Shown here: positions 48,425 through 63,575 of the stretch, one piece after another
Position numbering within the stretch: position 1 is the first letter of the stretch
Layout of the letters: every line of letters begins with the position of its first letter
Assembly (NCBI RefSeq): GCF_030445035.2
Contig: NC_080673.1
Span: forward strand, 158,592,216-158,656,215
DNA from: Dasypus novemcinctus
Taxonomy: Eukaryota; Chordata; Mammalia; Cingulata; Dasypodidae
DNA length: 64,000 bases
Direction: 5' to 3'
The notes under the pieces: generated by a model
Database searches by the model: none
What the model saw: the letters and a program-made list of their open reading frames with translations, nothing else
Told to the model about the DNA's origin: nothing
Translations under genes and position numbers: made by a program

Positions 48425-48605
48425 TTTTTTTTTTTTTTAAAGATTTATTTATTTATTTATTTTTATTTAATTCCCCTCCCCTCCCCCGGTTGTCTGTTTT
48501 CTGTATCTTTTTGCTGCGTCTTGTTTCTTTGTCTGCTTCTGTTGTCGTCAGCGGCACGGGAAGTGTGGGCGGCGCCATTCCTCGGCCGACTGCTCCCTCC
48601 TTCGT
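48425..48605 (-). mobile_element. DAS-type SINE, 5'-truncated
   Basis: The T run and AAAGATTTATTTATT end plus 140 bp of DAS body are present, but the tRNA head is missing. GTATAGAGTTTCTT occurs exactly at 48411-48424 and 48606-48619, so truncation happened during insertion, not later. Confidence 0.9.
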
Positions 48606-48619
48606 GTATAGAGTTTCTT

Positions 48620-49370
48620 AAGAGGCTTCTTTTCCTTTTCCCAGCCAGTACCATGGAGGAAGCATTCAGGATTCTCCCTGATCATCCCTGTTAACATCTG
48701 GTGAGTTACCTGTAGCAAAAGCCTGTAAGAGCAAGCACTCCTACTTTGTCTTAGGCCTCCAGGGCCTTTATACTTTAGCATTGGTTCCTCTCAGTCTTTA
48801 TGAATTTGTTAACAATCTCTAGTTGAATCTTCTTATGAGTGGTATCTGTACCAGGTAAGTAAATGCTGTGATCCAATTTTTCCTTCCAAGCACATGTCTC
48901 TCTCTTGATTTGTTTATATTGAGACCTCAGTTCTCTTATGGTTCAAGATAATTGTCAGTTTACTCTTTGTCTAGTATTGTTCTGCATTCCTTCTCCCATT
49001 GTCCTACTCCCAGTTTGGTTGTTGGTGGCAGTGCTGCTGAAGGAGGAAAATGGATGCTGTCCCTGAGCAGTCTGCTGAGAGTACTACTTCTAGTATCACA
49101 AGTTTGCATCAGCAACGGTGATTTCTGGCAGAGGATTAGAAGGACCCTCTTGTGGGCTTCCTGGAGGTCTGGCTGGTAGACCTGATCTTTGAACCTGAAT
49201 TCCCCAAATTGGGTAGAAGAGCCAGGTCCTGGTGATGGTACATGTAGCAGACCCTGAAGACCTAACTGAAATCACCATCTTTGGATGGTGCTGGGTGTGG
49301 AACTGGGTGACCAGTGTGTTCCTGGGTCTGGCCTTCATGACACTGGGATCATTGTGTGTGGGTTAAGAAG
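48620..49370. other. Unrecognised, moderately GC-rich stretch
   Basis: 49000-49370 is less AT-rich than its surroundings and could be a gene-derived or LTR fragment. The three plus frames each contain stops; one frame keeps a hydrophobic run (FGWCWVWNWVTSVFLGLAF, about 49280-49336). No protein family was recognised and no function is proposed. Confidence 0.3.
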
Positions 49371-50494
49371 GTGAAAGAACTTTAGGAGTTCTTGACAGCC
49401 TATGCGTCAGGTCCCCAGACTCCCACTATGCTATCCTATTGCTTATAATAGCATAAGTATGGTCAGGAGCATTATGAGCACAGTTCTGTTTCAATTATTA
49501 AAGTTGAAGGGAAACAAATATCTTTAAATTTATGTATATAATTGTCTTGTTTTGATGAATAGTGGTTTTATTATTTCAATACAAATGAGTTTTAGAGCTC
49601 TTTGAATAAAGAAATGGATTTCCTTGCTTTAAAAAAAAGATTGAAGAGTGAAACTCTTTCCAGCTTTTTTAATGTCTCTGAGCTGAATATTATTTTTTAA
49701 TATATTGGTATATTCAGTTATCTAATAATTTATATTTGTATTCATGAGCACTATCTTTATCCAGTTTAGAATCTAGATTTTACTAGGCTCATGAATAAGT
49801 TGTACAGTGTCATTTATTTTTCTGTAAGAATATATATGAAATAGATGTTATCTGTTCTTTGAAAATTTGATAGAACTGTGAAAACATCTGGGTCTTTTTA
49901 TGCTTAGTATTGGAAGACATTTGATTAAAATTTCAATATGCTTAATATTTTTAATCTAGTTTATTTATTTATTTCTGTGTCAGTTTGGTGAATTGCTGTT
50001 GTTTTCCTGCCCATAACTATTGGCAAAAATTCATACAGGTTCATGTGTGGGGAGAAAATGACATAAACAGTCACTTCTTCCCTATGTGATGCTCCTTAAT
50101 CTCCCTACTCCTGTACTCCTTCCATGCTATTTTCTGTTTCCCTAGAGCTTTCTCAGTTTTTCTATTAGATTCTGGATCTTTCAATCTTACTATTACACTT
50201 TGGAGGCACCTACCATATTGGTTTGGGAGAAGGATTCCACATCATGTAGTGCTAATGCCTTAAGAAACAGACGCTCTCAGATTTTCTTCCAAAAGCAGTT
50301 AAATAAATTGAGCATCTAAAGTGTACGAAACACTTGGCAACTATTTTGGCAATGTAAGAGAGACATAGGACATGATTTCTGTTTCCTAGACTTGGTTTAT
50401 ATTTAGTTAATTGAGATCCCTTAAATATTCCACTATAGTCGCTAGTTGTTAATATTCATAAAAAATATTTGTCACAATTATTATTCCTATTATA

Positions 50495-50705
50495 TATTTG
50501 AATAACACTTCAAAGTTTATAGTGTTTATACTATTGTCCAATTTGGTTCTCCTTCCTACCAATCATGGTAAGTCCTATTGCTCACTATTGAACATGCTCA
50601 GACAAATTAAATGGTTTGCTTAAAATAAAACAGTCAGCGGTAGAGTTACACATGTCTGCATATTCCAAACCCGATTTCCAGTTCTTGTTTCACTAAAAAC
50701 ACTGC
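50495..50705 (-). mobile_element. MIR SINE, ancient
   Basis: Ordered matches to reverse MIR: 'acacttcaaagttta', 'acaaattaaatggtttgct', 'cagtcagcggtagagtt' and 'ccagttcttgtttcactaaaaacactgctgcc' in the order of the MIR core and tRNA head. Highly diverged. Confidence 0.6.
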
Positions 50706-51489
50706 TGCCATGGTGTTAACTCTTCTTTGCTTATTATGTTGTATTCTAATTTATGTTAATTCAAACATAGGCCATAACACATAAAGTCAAATGTATTTAA
50801 GGTTAGTTTGGAATTCACTGAGAACTTTAGTGATAGTTGCTGCCAAATGCAGCTTATTTTTCTTTTGGAAAGGTAATTTCTATCAGAAGGAATTATCTAT
50901 GCTATCTAACATTATTATCTTTGATAAGAATAAATTCTCCTTGGTGCATCTTTCAAAGTGCCTCTCATGACATTTACCTCATCATTTGATATTGAATTTA
51001 TATGACATTTATTTTTAAAAAATAATTAATTGAAAATCTATATTTGAGTTTAAATCAGAGCAGTAGAACTTCACCTGAAAGAATCAGATATTAGATGTGA
51101 TTTATAAGAAAGCAAGGTCAACATAGGCAGTGAATAGACCTGTTGAGTACATAAGATCCACTTGAAGAACTTGCTAAAATTCATATACCCAGGCTTCAAC
51201 TATTGTAGTTCTGGTTGACTTTCCATAAAGAGCTATTGAATTTTAATTTTAAATAACCACCTCAGATTGAACTACTTTTTGGGATACAATATCCAAGTGC
51301 TGTTAAGTTTTAGCAAAGAGCAAGTTATCAGATTAGATAGTTACTTAACTATGAATACCTAGAATATCAGCTCTGAAGAAGTGGAACAATGGCCTGTTGG
51401 AATGAGGACACTTGATTGAAAGTTCTGGAATATGGTCTCTATATCCCAATCCCTATTTGGAACTAGATCAGGATTCCCTCTCACTTACT

Positions 51490-51620
51490 ACTCTGCTTTA
51501 TTTTAGCATTTAGCATGCTTTATAATTTTTATTGTTTTTTCTCCTTTATTGACTTCCTCACTTCTGGATTGTGCAAGCTACTCTTTCTCTAGCCAAAGCA
51601 CATATGCTTAATACACATAC
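51490..51620 (+). mobile_element. L2 3'-end remnant
   Basis: 'actctgctttattttagca' followed by 'cttctggattgtgcaagct' and a GAATGAATGAGG end follows the L2 tail plan. Weak. Confidence 0.4.
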
Positions 51621-52189
51621 GTAGAAAGAATGAATGAGGTGTGTCTGTGAGGCCCAGACTTGGGTTTTTGATGAATGAAAGTTGATTGGGAAGTTCCCCA
51701 AATCAAATTTACCCTAATTATACAAATTTATCTGTGAAAAGTTGTCATTTAATAAGCCCTATTATGGAAGAAATTCTTTTATTTTGGGAGCAAGATATGC
51801 TAACATTGTTAAAAACAGTAAAGTCTTTGTTTATTATTGGGCAAGATTTGGGGTGATTGTGAACATGTCAAAGTAATTCTGAAAACATTTAATTCTTTTA
51901 TTCATTTATTCATTCAAAAATAGTTATTAGCATATATATATATAAAGCGTCAGAGATATAGAAATGAGTAGAAAGAATAGTCCCTGAATTATTAAAACTT
52001 ACAATCTTTGGGAAAGGAAAACTGCCAAATGAGTAATTAAAACAAGTGTGTGCTATCTGCAACATTTACACGTCTGAGTGTTAGAACAGAACAGCTGTGT
52101 TTGCAGAATGGAAAAGACTAAAGTGACCCTGTGATACAGCTCAAACATGTGATAACTCTTACATGTTCCATGTCAAAAGGCACTGATGA

Positions 52190-52340
52190 TAATAATGGGC
52201 ACACTTCTGTGCTCTTAGTTATTTTTCCATTTTATTGAAAGATGCTTGAGTTCTAGGAGTGTCTTCTATGCTCATGTGTTCTTTCTAGAGTTCATTGCCA
52301 TACTCTGAACATAGTTAACCTCCAATAAAATCCACTGACG
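52190..52340 (+). mobile_element. L2 3'-end remnant
   Basis: 'attttattgaaagatgcttgag', 'gtcttctatgctcat', 'catactctgaacatagtta' and 'cctccaataaaatcca' are in L2 tail order. Weak to moderate. Confidence 0.45.
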
Positions 52341-52921
52341 AAATGGCCCTTCCCACCTTCTACTGGATATGCAAACGATTAAGAGGACAGCTAACTCAGT
52401 AAAGGTCACTGAATGTGTACAGGAGCATTGAATAATTGAGAATTGATGTGTAAGTTTTCTATTCTCAGTTGTCCAGTCATTCTGGATGCTTTCAAATGGT
52501 TCATCCAGTTGCAGATGCCAGTTTAGTTACCCTTGGTATGGACCATATTAAGCCTCATTGGAAGCTTCTGCTTCTGCACAATATGGTGGGAAGAAATCTC
52601 TCTTTAGCAATGTTGACTGTTCCTGGAGTTTAAATTTCTATTTAGTTCCTTTTCTATGTTCTACTGAGAAATGCATAGGTTCAAAGAGTTATTCAAATAT
52701 CGCATATACACAGCAAGTTCTGTAGCTGGGGGGAAACATATTTTGAAAGGGTGACCTTCTGACTCTTCTCAATAGCAAAACTCTAAGTCACTATAAAACA
52801 ATTATGTAATCTGGTCTTCTTTCAGCTGCCCCAGTTTGGGGCTTTATCCCCATCTCCCAATTTTCTTTAAATTTTCTTGATGCTGTCTCTGCAACCAGTT
52901 TATAAACCTCTCCCTACTTTT

Positions 52922-53300
52922 TTTTAAAGATTTTTAAAAATTTATTTGCTCTCTGTGTCCATTCGTTGTGTGTTCTTCTGTGACTGCTTCTATCCTTATC
53001 AGTGGCGCTGGGAATCTGTGTTTCTTTTTGTTGCATCACCATGTTGTGTCAGCTCTCTGTGTGTGCCCATTCTTGGGCAGGTTGCACTTTCTTTCATGCT
53101 GGGCGGCTCTCCTTACAGGGTGCACCCCTTGCACGTGGGGATCCCTTATGTGGGGGACACCCCTGGGTGGCATGGCACTCCTTGCACACATCAGCACGTC
53201 ACATGAGCCATCTCTACACGGGTCAAGGAGGCCCAGGGTCTGAACCGCAGACCTCCCATGTGGTAGGCGGACGCCCTATACATTAGGCCAAGTCTGCTTC
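52922..53300 (-). mobile_element. DAS-type SINE, full-length copy
   Basis: The minus strand starts at the tRNA-like head (GAAGCAGACTTGGCCTAATG; GGTTCAGACCC B box near 53235) and ends in AAATCTTT plus A-rich text. The imperfect duplication CCTCTCC(C/A)TACT.TT lies at 52907-52921 and 53301-53315. It is the only recent-looking insertion in this old stretch. Confidence 0.93.
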
Positions 53301-53514
53301 CCTCTCCATACTCTTTTAACTTTAACTTTGCCATATTTCCTCGAAATGGGAAAGTATTTGAGAAAATCCAATTTACTCTGTCACCTAGAATTATGCTTTT
53401 ATTATGTAATTATTCAAAATGCTTAAAGACTATAGTTAGATAACTAAATTTGCCCAAGAAAGAAGTAAGGAAAATTGGTATGGGGAAAGTGTCAATATTC
53501 AGATCATACTTGAG

Positions 53515-53745
53515 TTTATTCAGCATGCTATAGTGGAAAGGTCATATTCTTGGGGGACTGATATACTGAAATGTAGATGCCATCCTCAATTTCCTCCTCA
53601 ACAGAAAGAGGATAATGAGTCTGCCTGTATCGCACATTGTTATTTAAATGGAATAAAACAATTTACGTAAATCACTTAGCAGAGTTCTTGGCTCTTGGTA
53701 AGCATTTAATAACAGTTCCTTCCATTTCTTATTATATGTCTATAT
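53515..53745 (+). mobile_element. MIR SINE, ancient
   Basis: 'tatagtggaaaggt', 'caatttcctcctcaacagaaaga', 'aatcacttagcagagttcttgg' and 'gtaagcatttaataa' fall in the order of the MIR consensus, sense strand. Moderate confidence given divergence. Confidence 0.65.
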
Positions 53746-54934
53746 ACAGGTCATATGAGATAGACTCAACCAAAGAACAGTAACATACCATCAATTAACC
53801 ATTTTTAAACTGCATAATTGAGGTTTAAATTTCGCTTGCATCTCCTCTTTTACCTCTCCCTTTTCTTCTTGTCTCTCTTTTGTTAACTTCCTGAACTGTT
53901 GTAGGAGATGCCCCTTGAAAACAATGAGCTGAAATTGTATCACTTTCATTCCATACATTAAATCTAAATGGGAACATTAAGCAGAATCTTGAATTTTGTC
54001 TCCACTTAAAATAAATTTCTTTGCAATTTTGCTACTCCTTTCACCTTCCCTCTCAGAGACTTATCCTTACAATAAGCTATATGGCATTCAAATCAGGATC
54101 TCAGTCAATGTGACAGCCTAACCACCAGAGAATGCCTTGATGTCTCTTACTTAGGTCTAGTTCTAGTCCATATACAGCCAAGGTTACAGTGAAAACAAAT
54201 CAGTGATATATGTAATGCTTTTCTTCAAATGGATGCTATGAGACTTCATGATTTCTATATTGTCATGCAGCAGATTATTTTTCTGCTTGTGGAAACATAT
54301 CTTAAAGCAAAACAAGATATTATTTTGAAATTAAATCATATTTTCAACATTTGGCTGAGTACCTACTATGTATAGGACATTTTGTTAGGAACTACAGAGA
54401 ATTAAAAAAGATTCTGATAATCATGCTTCATGTAATTACATATGATAGATTACTAAATAATTACAATGTAGAGTAATTTTAAGAGTTTCTAACAGTACAG
54501 TGAGATTTCAGAGATTTCAAGTGCTTCAGTTTATATTTAAAGATGAACGTAATTTAAAATATGTCACATTTTAGCTTATCATTAAATTATAGATAGTAGA
54601 GATAAAGGAGTAGAAAAAAGCAAGAGCTTTCTAGGTAGAGGGAACAATTTGAACAAAGAACTAGACCAGAAAAAGATGAACCATGTATTGACAAGGCTGA
54701 AAAGATTAAATCTGTGTGAGGCTTAAAAGGAAGAATATTAGTTAAAATTTCACTATATCACTAAAGGTATTGAATACCAAACTATAATTTGTTTCCCTTG
54801 CATATATTCAGGAACACAACATGTTCACGTGCTGTTGCAATTGTAGGATATAATCTATCTTGTATTCATTGTGTGTGTGTGTGTATTACTGTACAGTGGA
54901 CAGACTGACCTATAGTGGAGGATTTAGGAAGAGC
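53746..54934. other. AT-rich sequence, no gene
   Basis: No ORF or RNA gene is supported. About 54350-54440 resembles the same unnamed mammal-wide repeat as at 50290 ('gagtacctactatgtataggaca'). A short (GT)n lies at 54870-54886 just before L1-m. Confidence 0.5.
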
Positions 54935-55514
54935 CTGGAGAGATCCAAGATGGTGGAGTAGGGAACATCAGGCTGCACTCTTCCTCAAGAAACTGTGGAA
55001 AGGTAGACAGGCTTGCTGGGCATAAGGGAAGCTGCAGTATGAGAGAGGCTATTGGAGAGGGTGTCTAGTCAGAGGGGGGGTTCCTCGTTGGGCATCAGGG
55101 TACAGTGGAGCTATCCAGTTGCCCGAGAAGAAGAGGCAGACAGCCCAGGAGGAGAGGAAATCCACTCAGCAGGCCCTGGGCAAGAGGATGTCACACACTC
55201 TGTTTTGGGGGAGAGAACTTAGCTGGAGGTGTTGGTTGGTTGTTTGGATTTCTTCATCTCAGTACTGGGAGAAAGACTGCAGTGAGGCTAGCTGTGGGAT
55301 GATTGATTAGCAGGTATGAGCAGCTGGAGAATAGTAAAGTAGTCACTGGTGGTCTGAGAGGAACACATGCTTGTTTTCATTGTTTTTTGTTTGTTTGTTT
55401 TTTCTTCTCTCTCTTTACCTGGATATCTGCGGAGAGGGGAATTGTGAGGTGATCTATTGGCCAAAACAGACAGCCTCAGAGGAGGAGCCTAACCAGTCCT
55501 GGTAGGGAGACCCA

Positions 55515-55532
55515 GATTTTTATTTTGTTTTG

Positions 55533-55562
<30 letters not shown>
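55515..55562. repeat. (TTTTG)n microsatellite in L1-m 5' UTR
   Basis: About eight TTTTG pentamers inside the pyrimidine-rich part of the 5' UTR. Confidence 0.92.
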
Positions 55563-55563
<1 letters not shown>

Positions 55564-55689
55564 CTTCTCCTTTTCCTTATTTTCTTTCCTTCTTTTCCTA
55601 TTTTCTTTAGTTTCTTCTTTTCACATTTACTCATTGTATTAATCAGCCAAAGGGGTACTGATACAAAATACCAGAAATTGGTTGGTTTT

Positions 55690-58084
<2,395 letters not shown>

Positions 58085-59009
58085 ATTTTTATAAAGGGTA
58101 GTTATTTGGGGTAGAAGCTTCCAGTTACCAGGCCGTAAAATTAAGTTACTTCTGTCACCAAAGTCTGTTGCCATGTGTTGGAGCAAGATGACGGCCGACA
58201 TCTGCAAGGATTTATCCTTCCTCCTCCTCTTAAGGATCCATGGTCCCAGCTTCTTCTAATCTGAGCTGTAGGGGAATAAGTCTTGTCTTTTCCCAGGGCT
58301 CATTTCTCTCTGAGCTCAGCTGCTCTGGTCTCTACACAAGGTCAGTTTTAGACTATCAGGCTCCTTTTCTTCCTAGAGTCTCTGCCAGTCTGTGGAGCCT
58401 TCTCTCCTTCCTCATGTATCTGCTTCTCTCTGTGTTTACTTCCTAGGGCTCCAATATAAAAAATTTCAACTCTCTTCTCTGCAGTGTATTTCTCTGTAGG
58501 TCCCTTGGTGGGCAGGGACTCAATGTCATACTGATGCGGCCCAATCAAAGACTTAATCATTATTTAATCAAGTAAAAGTGAAGCCTCTGAGTTTAATACA
58601 ATCTAATACACACAGAAGAATGGACCAGTTTACAAACATCAAACAGTATCTATTTTTGGAATTCTAAATAATGTCAAACTGCTAAATTCTTCTTTTATTC
58701 ATCTCATTTTTTCTTTTTCTTCTTGCTTCCCTTTTTATATTTTATTATTTTGCCCTGTTTTTCTCTTTTTTCCTCTTTCCTTCCTTTTTATTTATATTTT
58801 TCATTTTATCATATTTTCCCTCTTCTTTTCTTCCTTCCTTTCTCCCTTCCTTGTTTTGTCTTTCTTCAGTTTTTTTCCACCTTTTTTTTTACCAGAATCT
58901 ATTTTACTGTTTTTACTATACTATTTTTCCTTCTTATTTTTTCCATCTCTTTTTTGCTGTTGTTCTTTTTCCTTCCTTTTTTCTTTTTTATCTTTTCTTT
59001 TTATATACT

Positions 59010-60513
59010 TTTTAAATTTTATTTTAAAGACACTTAGATTATGTGAATGTTACATAAAAAAATACAGGGATCCTCATATTCCCCACTGCCTACGCCTCCC
59101 AAATTTTCCCACATTAACAACATCCTTCATTAGTGTGGTACATTTGTTACAATTGATGAACACCATTTGGAACATTACCACTAAGTGTGAATTATAGTTT
59201 AAATTGTAGTTTACATTGTCACCAGGACAGTTCCAATGTCCCAAAAATGGCCCCATATTATGTCTATTTTTCCCTATCTCTCCCCTCAGAACCTCGAGTA
59301 GCCACTTCCTCTACTTAAATGGTAAAAGTTCTTCCATTGCTAGAATCACAATAAATCTATAGTAGAATAGCAGTAAGTCTACTCTAGTTGATCATTCATT
59401 CCCCAGTCCTGAGGATTCTGGAGTGGTGGTACCCACTCTGCCTCTAATTGAGAGGAGGCTTACATCCCATAAGGCAGATGGATGGGACTATCTTGCTTGC
59501 AGTTGCAGACTCTCTCTATTCCTTGGGGTGGGAGTTGTCCATCATATTCTCTTGTTAGTTGTCCTGGATGAGTCCAAAGAACTGGAGAGTAGGTGTAGCA
59601 ACTCTGTTGAGATTCAGGGCCTGGCTGGCACATGGACAGTCCAAAGTTTTAAGTCTCTTGGACATACACCTATCAACTCTTGTACCAAATACAGGTTCAA
59701 ATATAAGGGACAGAGAGCCATGTTAGGGAAACCACAACTGAGTCCAACCCTCACACTGGGGAGCATAAATTCCAAAGTAGGGCCCACTGAAAGGGTGCCA
59801 GACTCCTTAGCTGTCTGCCCTGCTCATAGTGTCTGAATGTCTCTCCAACACACAGGAGCCCTGCTATTTGAGGTAATATTTACTTTGGCAGTTAATGTGA
59901 TCCTGCTGAGATGTGCATAAGCCTAACCTCTGGAATGACTTCCTGACTCACTTTGAAATATCTTAACTATATAAACTCATTTGTAATTACCCTTTCCCCT
60001 TTTGGTCAAGGTCCTTTTCCATTTGCATTACCAGCTGGTGTTTGGTAGTAATCCCTCAGTACCAGGGAGGCTTATCCCCAGGAGTTATGTCTCATGCTAG
60101 GGGGAAAGTAATGCATTAATATGTTGAGTTTGGCTTAGGGAGAGGCCACATTTGAGCAACAAGGATGCTCTCAAGATGTAACTGTCAGGCACCCTATAAT
60201 ATTAGGCTAAGTTTCAGTTTCAAAAGTAAAGTTTTATAAGTACAGTCATCAATATCAAGGGCCCCTGTACTCAGGGGTTTATTGCTGTCCCATTAGAGAT
60301 TGTGGCAGAGCCCCCCAGGATAAGAATTCAATATTCTTTCAATAATGTGTTAATCTCCACCTACTGTGACAATGCCCTATGAACACAAGAACATATTCAT
60401 AGGCCTGATAGGTATGCCTCAGGTGAACCTCCTGCCACGCATCCCCCTTCACTGACACTCCACCAATGATCCTTCCCTGCCACAGTTTTACCCTTCTATG
60501 GTCCAAAACACTT
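59010..60513 (-). mobile_element. L1-n: antisense L1 3'-UTR fragment
   Basis: The reverse complement matches the terminal 1.5 kb of L1-j and L1-c 3' UTRs ('cattagtgtggtacatttgttacaattgatgaacacc' in short blocks at about 59131). The T-rich 58985-59010 end is its tail region merged with the L1-m pyrimidine tract. 5'-truncated at about 60513, where the VPS37A A-tail begins. Confidence 0.78.
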
Positions 60514-61262
60514 CTTCTTCTTTTTTTAAAATCTCTAGTAAGAGGGGAAGAACAGTGGAACTTTAATATGATAGAATTTATCAACAATAAACATTTTTAG
60601 TGCAGAGTACAGAAAAATTTCTCAAATATACCAATCATTCCAGTCTGTACAAAATCAGTCTCTAGTTTTGTTAACAATCTATGCAGTTTATGAGTTCAGC
60701 AACTGTTGCAATACCTATTCACAAATCATTAACAGGAAACATTATGTTTAGTTTTTTGTCCCATTCCTTTTTTGGCAGCTCAGGAAAATCTATAGTGGAG
60801 TGTGAAATTGGCTGTGCATTGCTATTGCCTGTTGAAGTTTCTCTTCCTTGGCTCTTCTATAGTGGCAAATTGTTCTCTTTTCCATGAAGGTACTGAGAAA
60901 ATCATCTATGTCAGTTTTTCCCTTCAAGAAATCTTCAGCGATATTATCAGACTCTTCCTCAGCTTCGTGTGCAGCTACTTTCAGCCTTGCCTGAAGGGCA
61001 CTTGCACTACAGCTCTCACTAAGTTCATGCTGCCTTTGCAACTTCTTTTCAAAAGTAGATTTCATTTGTGTAAGTAATTCATACTTATCTAAGACAGTTT
61101 GCCTTTTGGTGTCTAAACTGGACTCCAAAAAGAGATTTTTCTTTCTAGCTCCTCGATACTTCTTACTAAGTCATCCTTGTCAGTAATGATTTGTTTTAGT
61201 TGAGGCAGAGTCAGAAATTGTTCTAGCAGTATGTCTTCTTGTTCATTCATTTTTGAAGACAA
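60514..61262 (-). pseudogene. VPS37A: 5'-truncated processed pseudogene of VPS37A
   Basis: VPS37A is a subunit of ESCRT-I, which sorts ubiquitinated cargo into multivesicular bodies. The minus strand carries the C-terminal half of the Mod(r) domain: NEQEDILLEQFLTLPQLKQI (61190-61250), a 1-base deletion near 61137, then KRQTVLDKYELLTQMKSTFE, SCSASALQARLKVAAHEAEE and HYRRAKEEKLQQAIAMHSQF to a TAG at 60790-60792. From the deletion to the stop the frame is open for over 110 codons. About 270 bp of 3' UTR and a T-rich (A-tail) stretch at 60514-60530 follow. Introns are absent. Confidence 0.9.
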
Positions 61263-61464
61263 TAAAATAACCAGTTTCACTTAATCAGAAAATGAAATAA
61301 TATTAAAAGTTTTAAAAATAACATATAAAATAAAGTTTAAAAATTCTTGAAAAATAATAAAAATATAAAATTTTTAAAAATGATATTTTGTCTTTCATCA
61401 CTGTAAGATGTTGTCTTGCATGTACAGTGACATTTCCTTCCATTTATTCCCCCAGTATCTTATT

Positions 61465-62325
61465 TTTTTCATTTTTTTTCAAAGAAGCTTTAGGTTACAG
61501 AAAAGTCATGTATGGAATAAAGAGGATTCCCATATACCCAACATCCTCCCCCTTTCCCGCTTTCCCCTATTAATAACATTTTACATGTGGATGGTACATT
61601 TCTTATAATTGATGTACAAATATTGAAATATTGCTACAAACTATGGTCAATGATTTACATTATGGCTTATATTTTGGATCATAAACTTTTATAAATTGGT
61701 GCAAAATTTAACATAACCTATATCCACCATTGCAAGATCATGTAAAACAATTTCATCACCCCCAAAATCCCTATGTTCCATCTATTCTCTTCTTCCTTCC
61801 CCTTCCCTTTGGGATCCATGGCAACCACCAAGCTTCACTCCTTAAAGAACAATATTCATAGTTACTTGAAAAAACATTGAGGGCATACTGGCCTGTCTCC
61901 CATATTAGGCACTGCCTATGCTCTTGAGTGACTCCCACCCCTCTATTTGAGAACATAGCAGGACTCCCCAGGGTGGGATTCCAACACCTTCCTGCTCATT
62001 ATGTGGGTCTCCACCCACTGATACAACACACTTCCTAGAAGTCTGCCCCAGGTGTGCCCTGTCCTGCAAGCCCCCCACTTCCAAGACCCTAAACCAGTAA
62101 CCCTCTCCTGTCATATTTGCCAAAAGAACATTCCCAACATTGTAGTTTTAACCACATATCTGCAAATCCCCAGAGTTCCCCTGCTCCTTCCCCCAACCCT
62201 TCCTCCAGTTCTGTGGACAGTCCAACACACCCTCCCACCCTGCCCCCTCTCAAACAAGTACCACCCAAACCAAAAGCATTACTTCAGTGGATGGTCTTGA
62301 CAGTGGTGCAGCGATCTTTTTTCTA
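61465..62325 (-). mobile_element. L1-o: antisense L1 3'-UTR fragment, another variant
   Basis: A T-rich end at 61466-61482, then 'aaagaagctttaggttacagaaaagt' and 'cccatatacccaacatcctccccc' follow the general plan of the L1 3' ends in this window, but the body differs from L1-d. A 62050-62310 CT-rich part is less certain. No coding content. Confidence 0.62.
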
Positions 62326-62496
62326 TTTTCTCTTCTTTCTTTCCTGTTTTTGGATCTAATATTTTTTCCATTGAACATAGGCAACTACAAGGATATAGAA
62401 TAAGTGGAACCAAGAGAACTTCTAACACAAAACTAAACAAAAATAAACCCTGGAATTGAAAGAGAAACTAACAAACTGAATAAGCCCATCAAGATA

Positions 62497-63440
62497 AACA
62501 GGTGCCTAGAAATCACAAAAAAATTACAAGCCATGCTTAGGAAATAAGACGTCATGGCCCAGTCTAGTGAAGAAACTAAAAACCAAGAGGAGACATACAA
62601 TGTGGAACAGCTAATCAAGGACATCCCAACAAATATCCTTAATCAACTCAATTAAATGAAGGAAGAGAAAAAGAATCTCAAGAAGATACTAGGGGAACAT
62701 ACAGAAGAAATTGTACACATACCTAAAAAGAGAAAAGATCTTATGGTGATGAAAGGCACAATGTAAGAAATTAAAAATACAGTAGAAGTACATAAGCAGA
62801 TTTGAGCAGGCAAAGGAAAGAATTAGCGAAGACAAATATAGGACATCGAAATTCATACATGTAGTAGAACAAATAAACAAAAAAAAGGGAAAATTTCAGC
62901 AGGGACTCAGGGATTTGAATAACAACATGAAATGCAGAAACATACATATTATAAGCATCCCAGAGGAAGAAGAGAAGGGAAAGGGTGCAGTAGGAGTGTT
63001 TGAGGAAATAATGACTGAAAATTTCCCAACTCTTAGGAAGGACATGGATATACATGACCAAGATGCACAGCATATGCCAAGCACAATAAATCTTAGCAGA
63101 CCTAACACCCAACACATTCTTATAGATTGTCAAAAGTTCAGGGCAAATGCTGAATCTTGAAAGTAGCAAGAGAAAAGGGATTCACCACATAAGGGAAGCC
63201 AATAATATTAAGTGCAGATTTCATATCTGAAACTATGGAGGCGAGAAGGCAGTGCTATGACATAATTAAGGTGCTGAAAGGAAAAAACTTGCCAGCCAAG
63301 AACTCTGTATCCATCAATATTGTCATTGTCATCCAAAATAGAGAATTCAAAATCTTCAGAGATGAAAAGAAATTGAATGAATTTGCAAGCAACGACCTTG
63401 CCCTTCAATGACTACTAAGTGGACTTCTATAGGTTGAAAG
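62497..63440 (+). pseudogene. L1-m ORF1, broken
   Basis: The expected start is AGG instead of ATG near 62500. The coiled-coil half has several stops. The RRM half at 62915-63160 is open and reads NNNMKCRNIHIISIPEEEEK and TENFPTLRKDMDIHDQDAQH. C-terminal text continues to about 63410 (FKIFRDEKKLNEFASNDLAL) in another frame. Normal length, inactive. Confidence 0.83.
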
Positions 63441-63575
63441 GAGAAAGGATAAAAACAAAAAAAGGAGAAAGAGGGTTGGAGGAGAGAGTAGAAAGGAAGA
63501 TTATTTGTAAGAGTAACTAAAAGGATTAAAAAGAGAAATAAAAATAAAATATGACATATAAAATCCTATGGGAAA

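Larger units (their letters stand above)
49371..52906. other. 3.5 kb of old, L1-poor sequence; no gene
   Basis: AT-rich, without young repeats. Ancient pieces are recognisable: a MIR (50495-50705), L2 tails (51490-51620 and 52190-52340) and three stretches with the 'attgagcacctactatgt' flavour of an old mammal-wide repeat (about 50290-50395, 51895-52025). No ORF, exon or RNA gene is supported. Confidence 0.6.

Noticed and set aside
60790-61128. Open 112-codon VPS37A frame as a functional gene
   Set aside because: It lacks the N-terminal half, has a deletion immediately upstream and a 3' A-tail remnant; no intron or promoter is seen.
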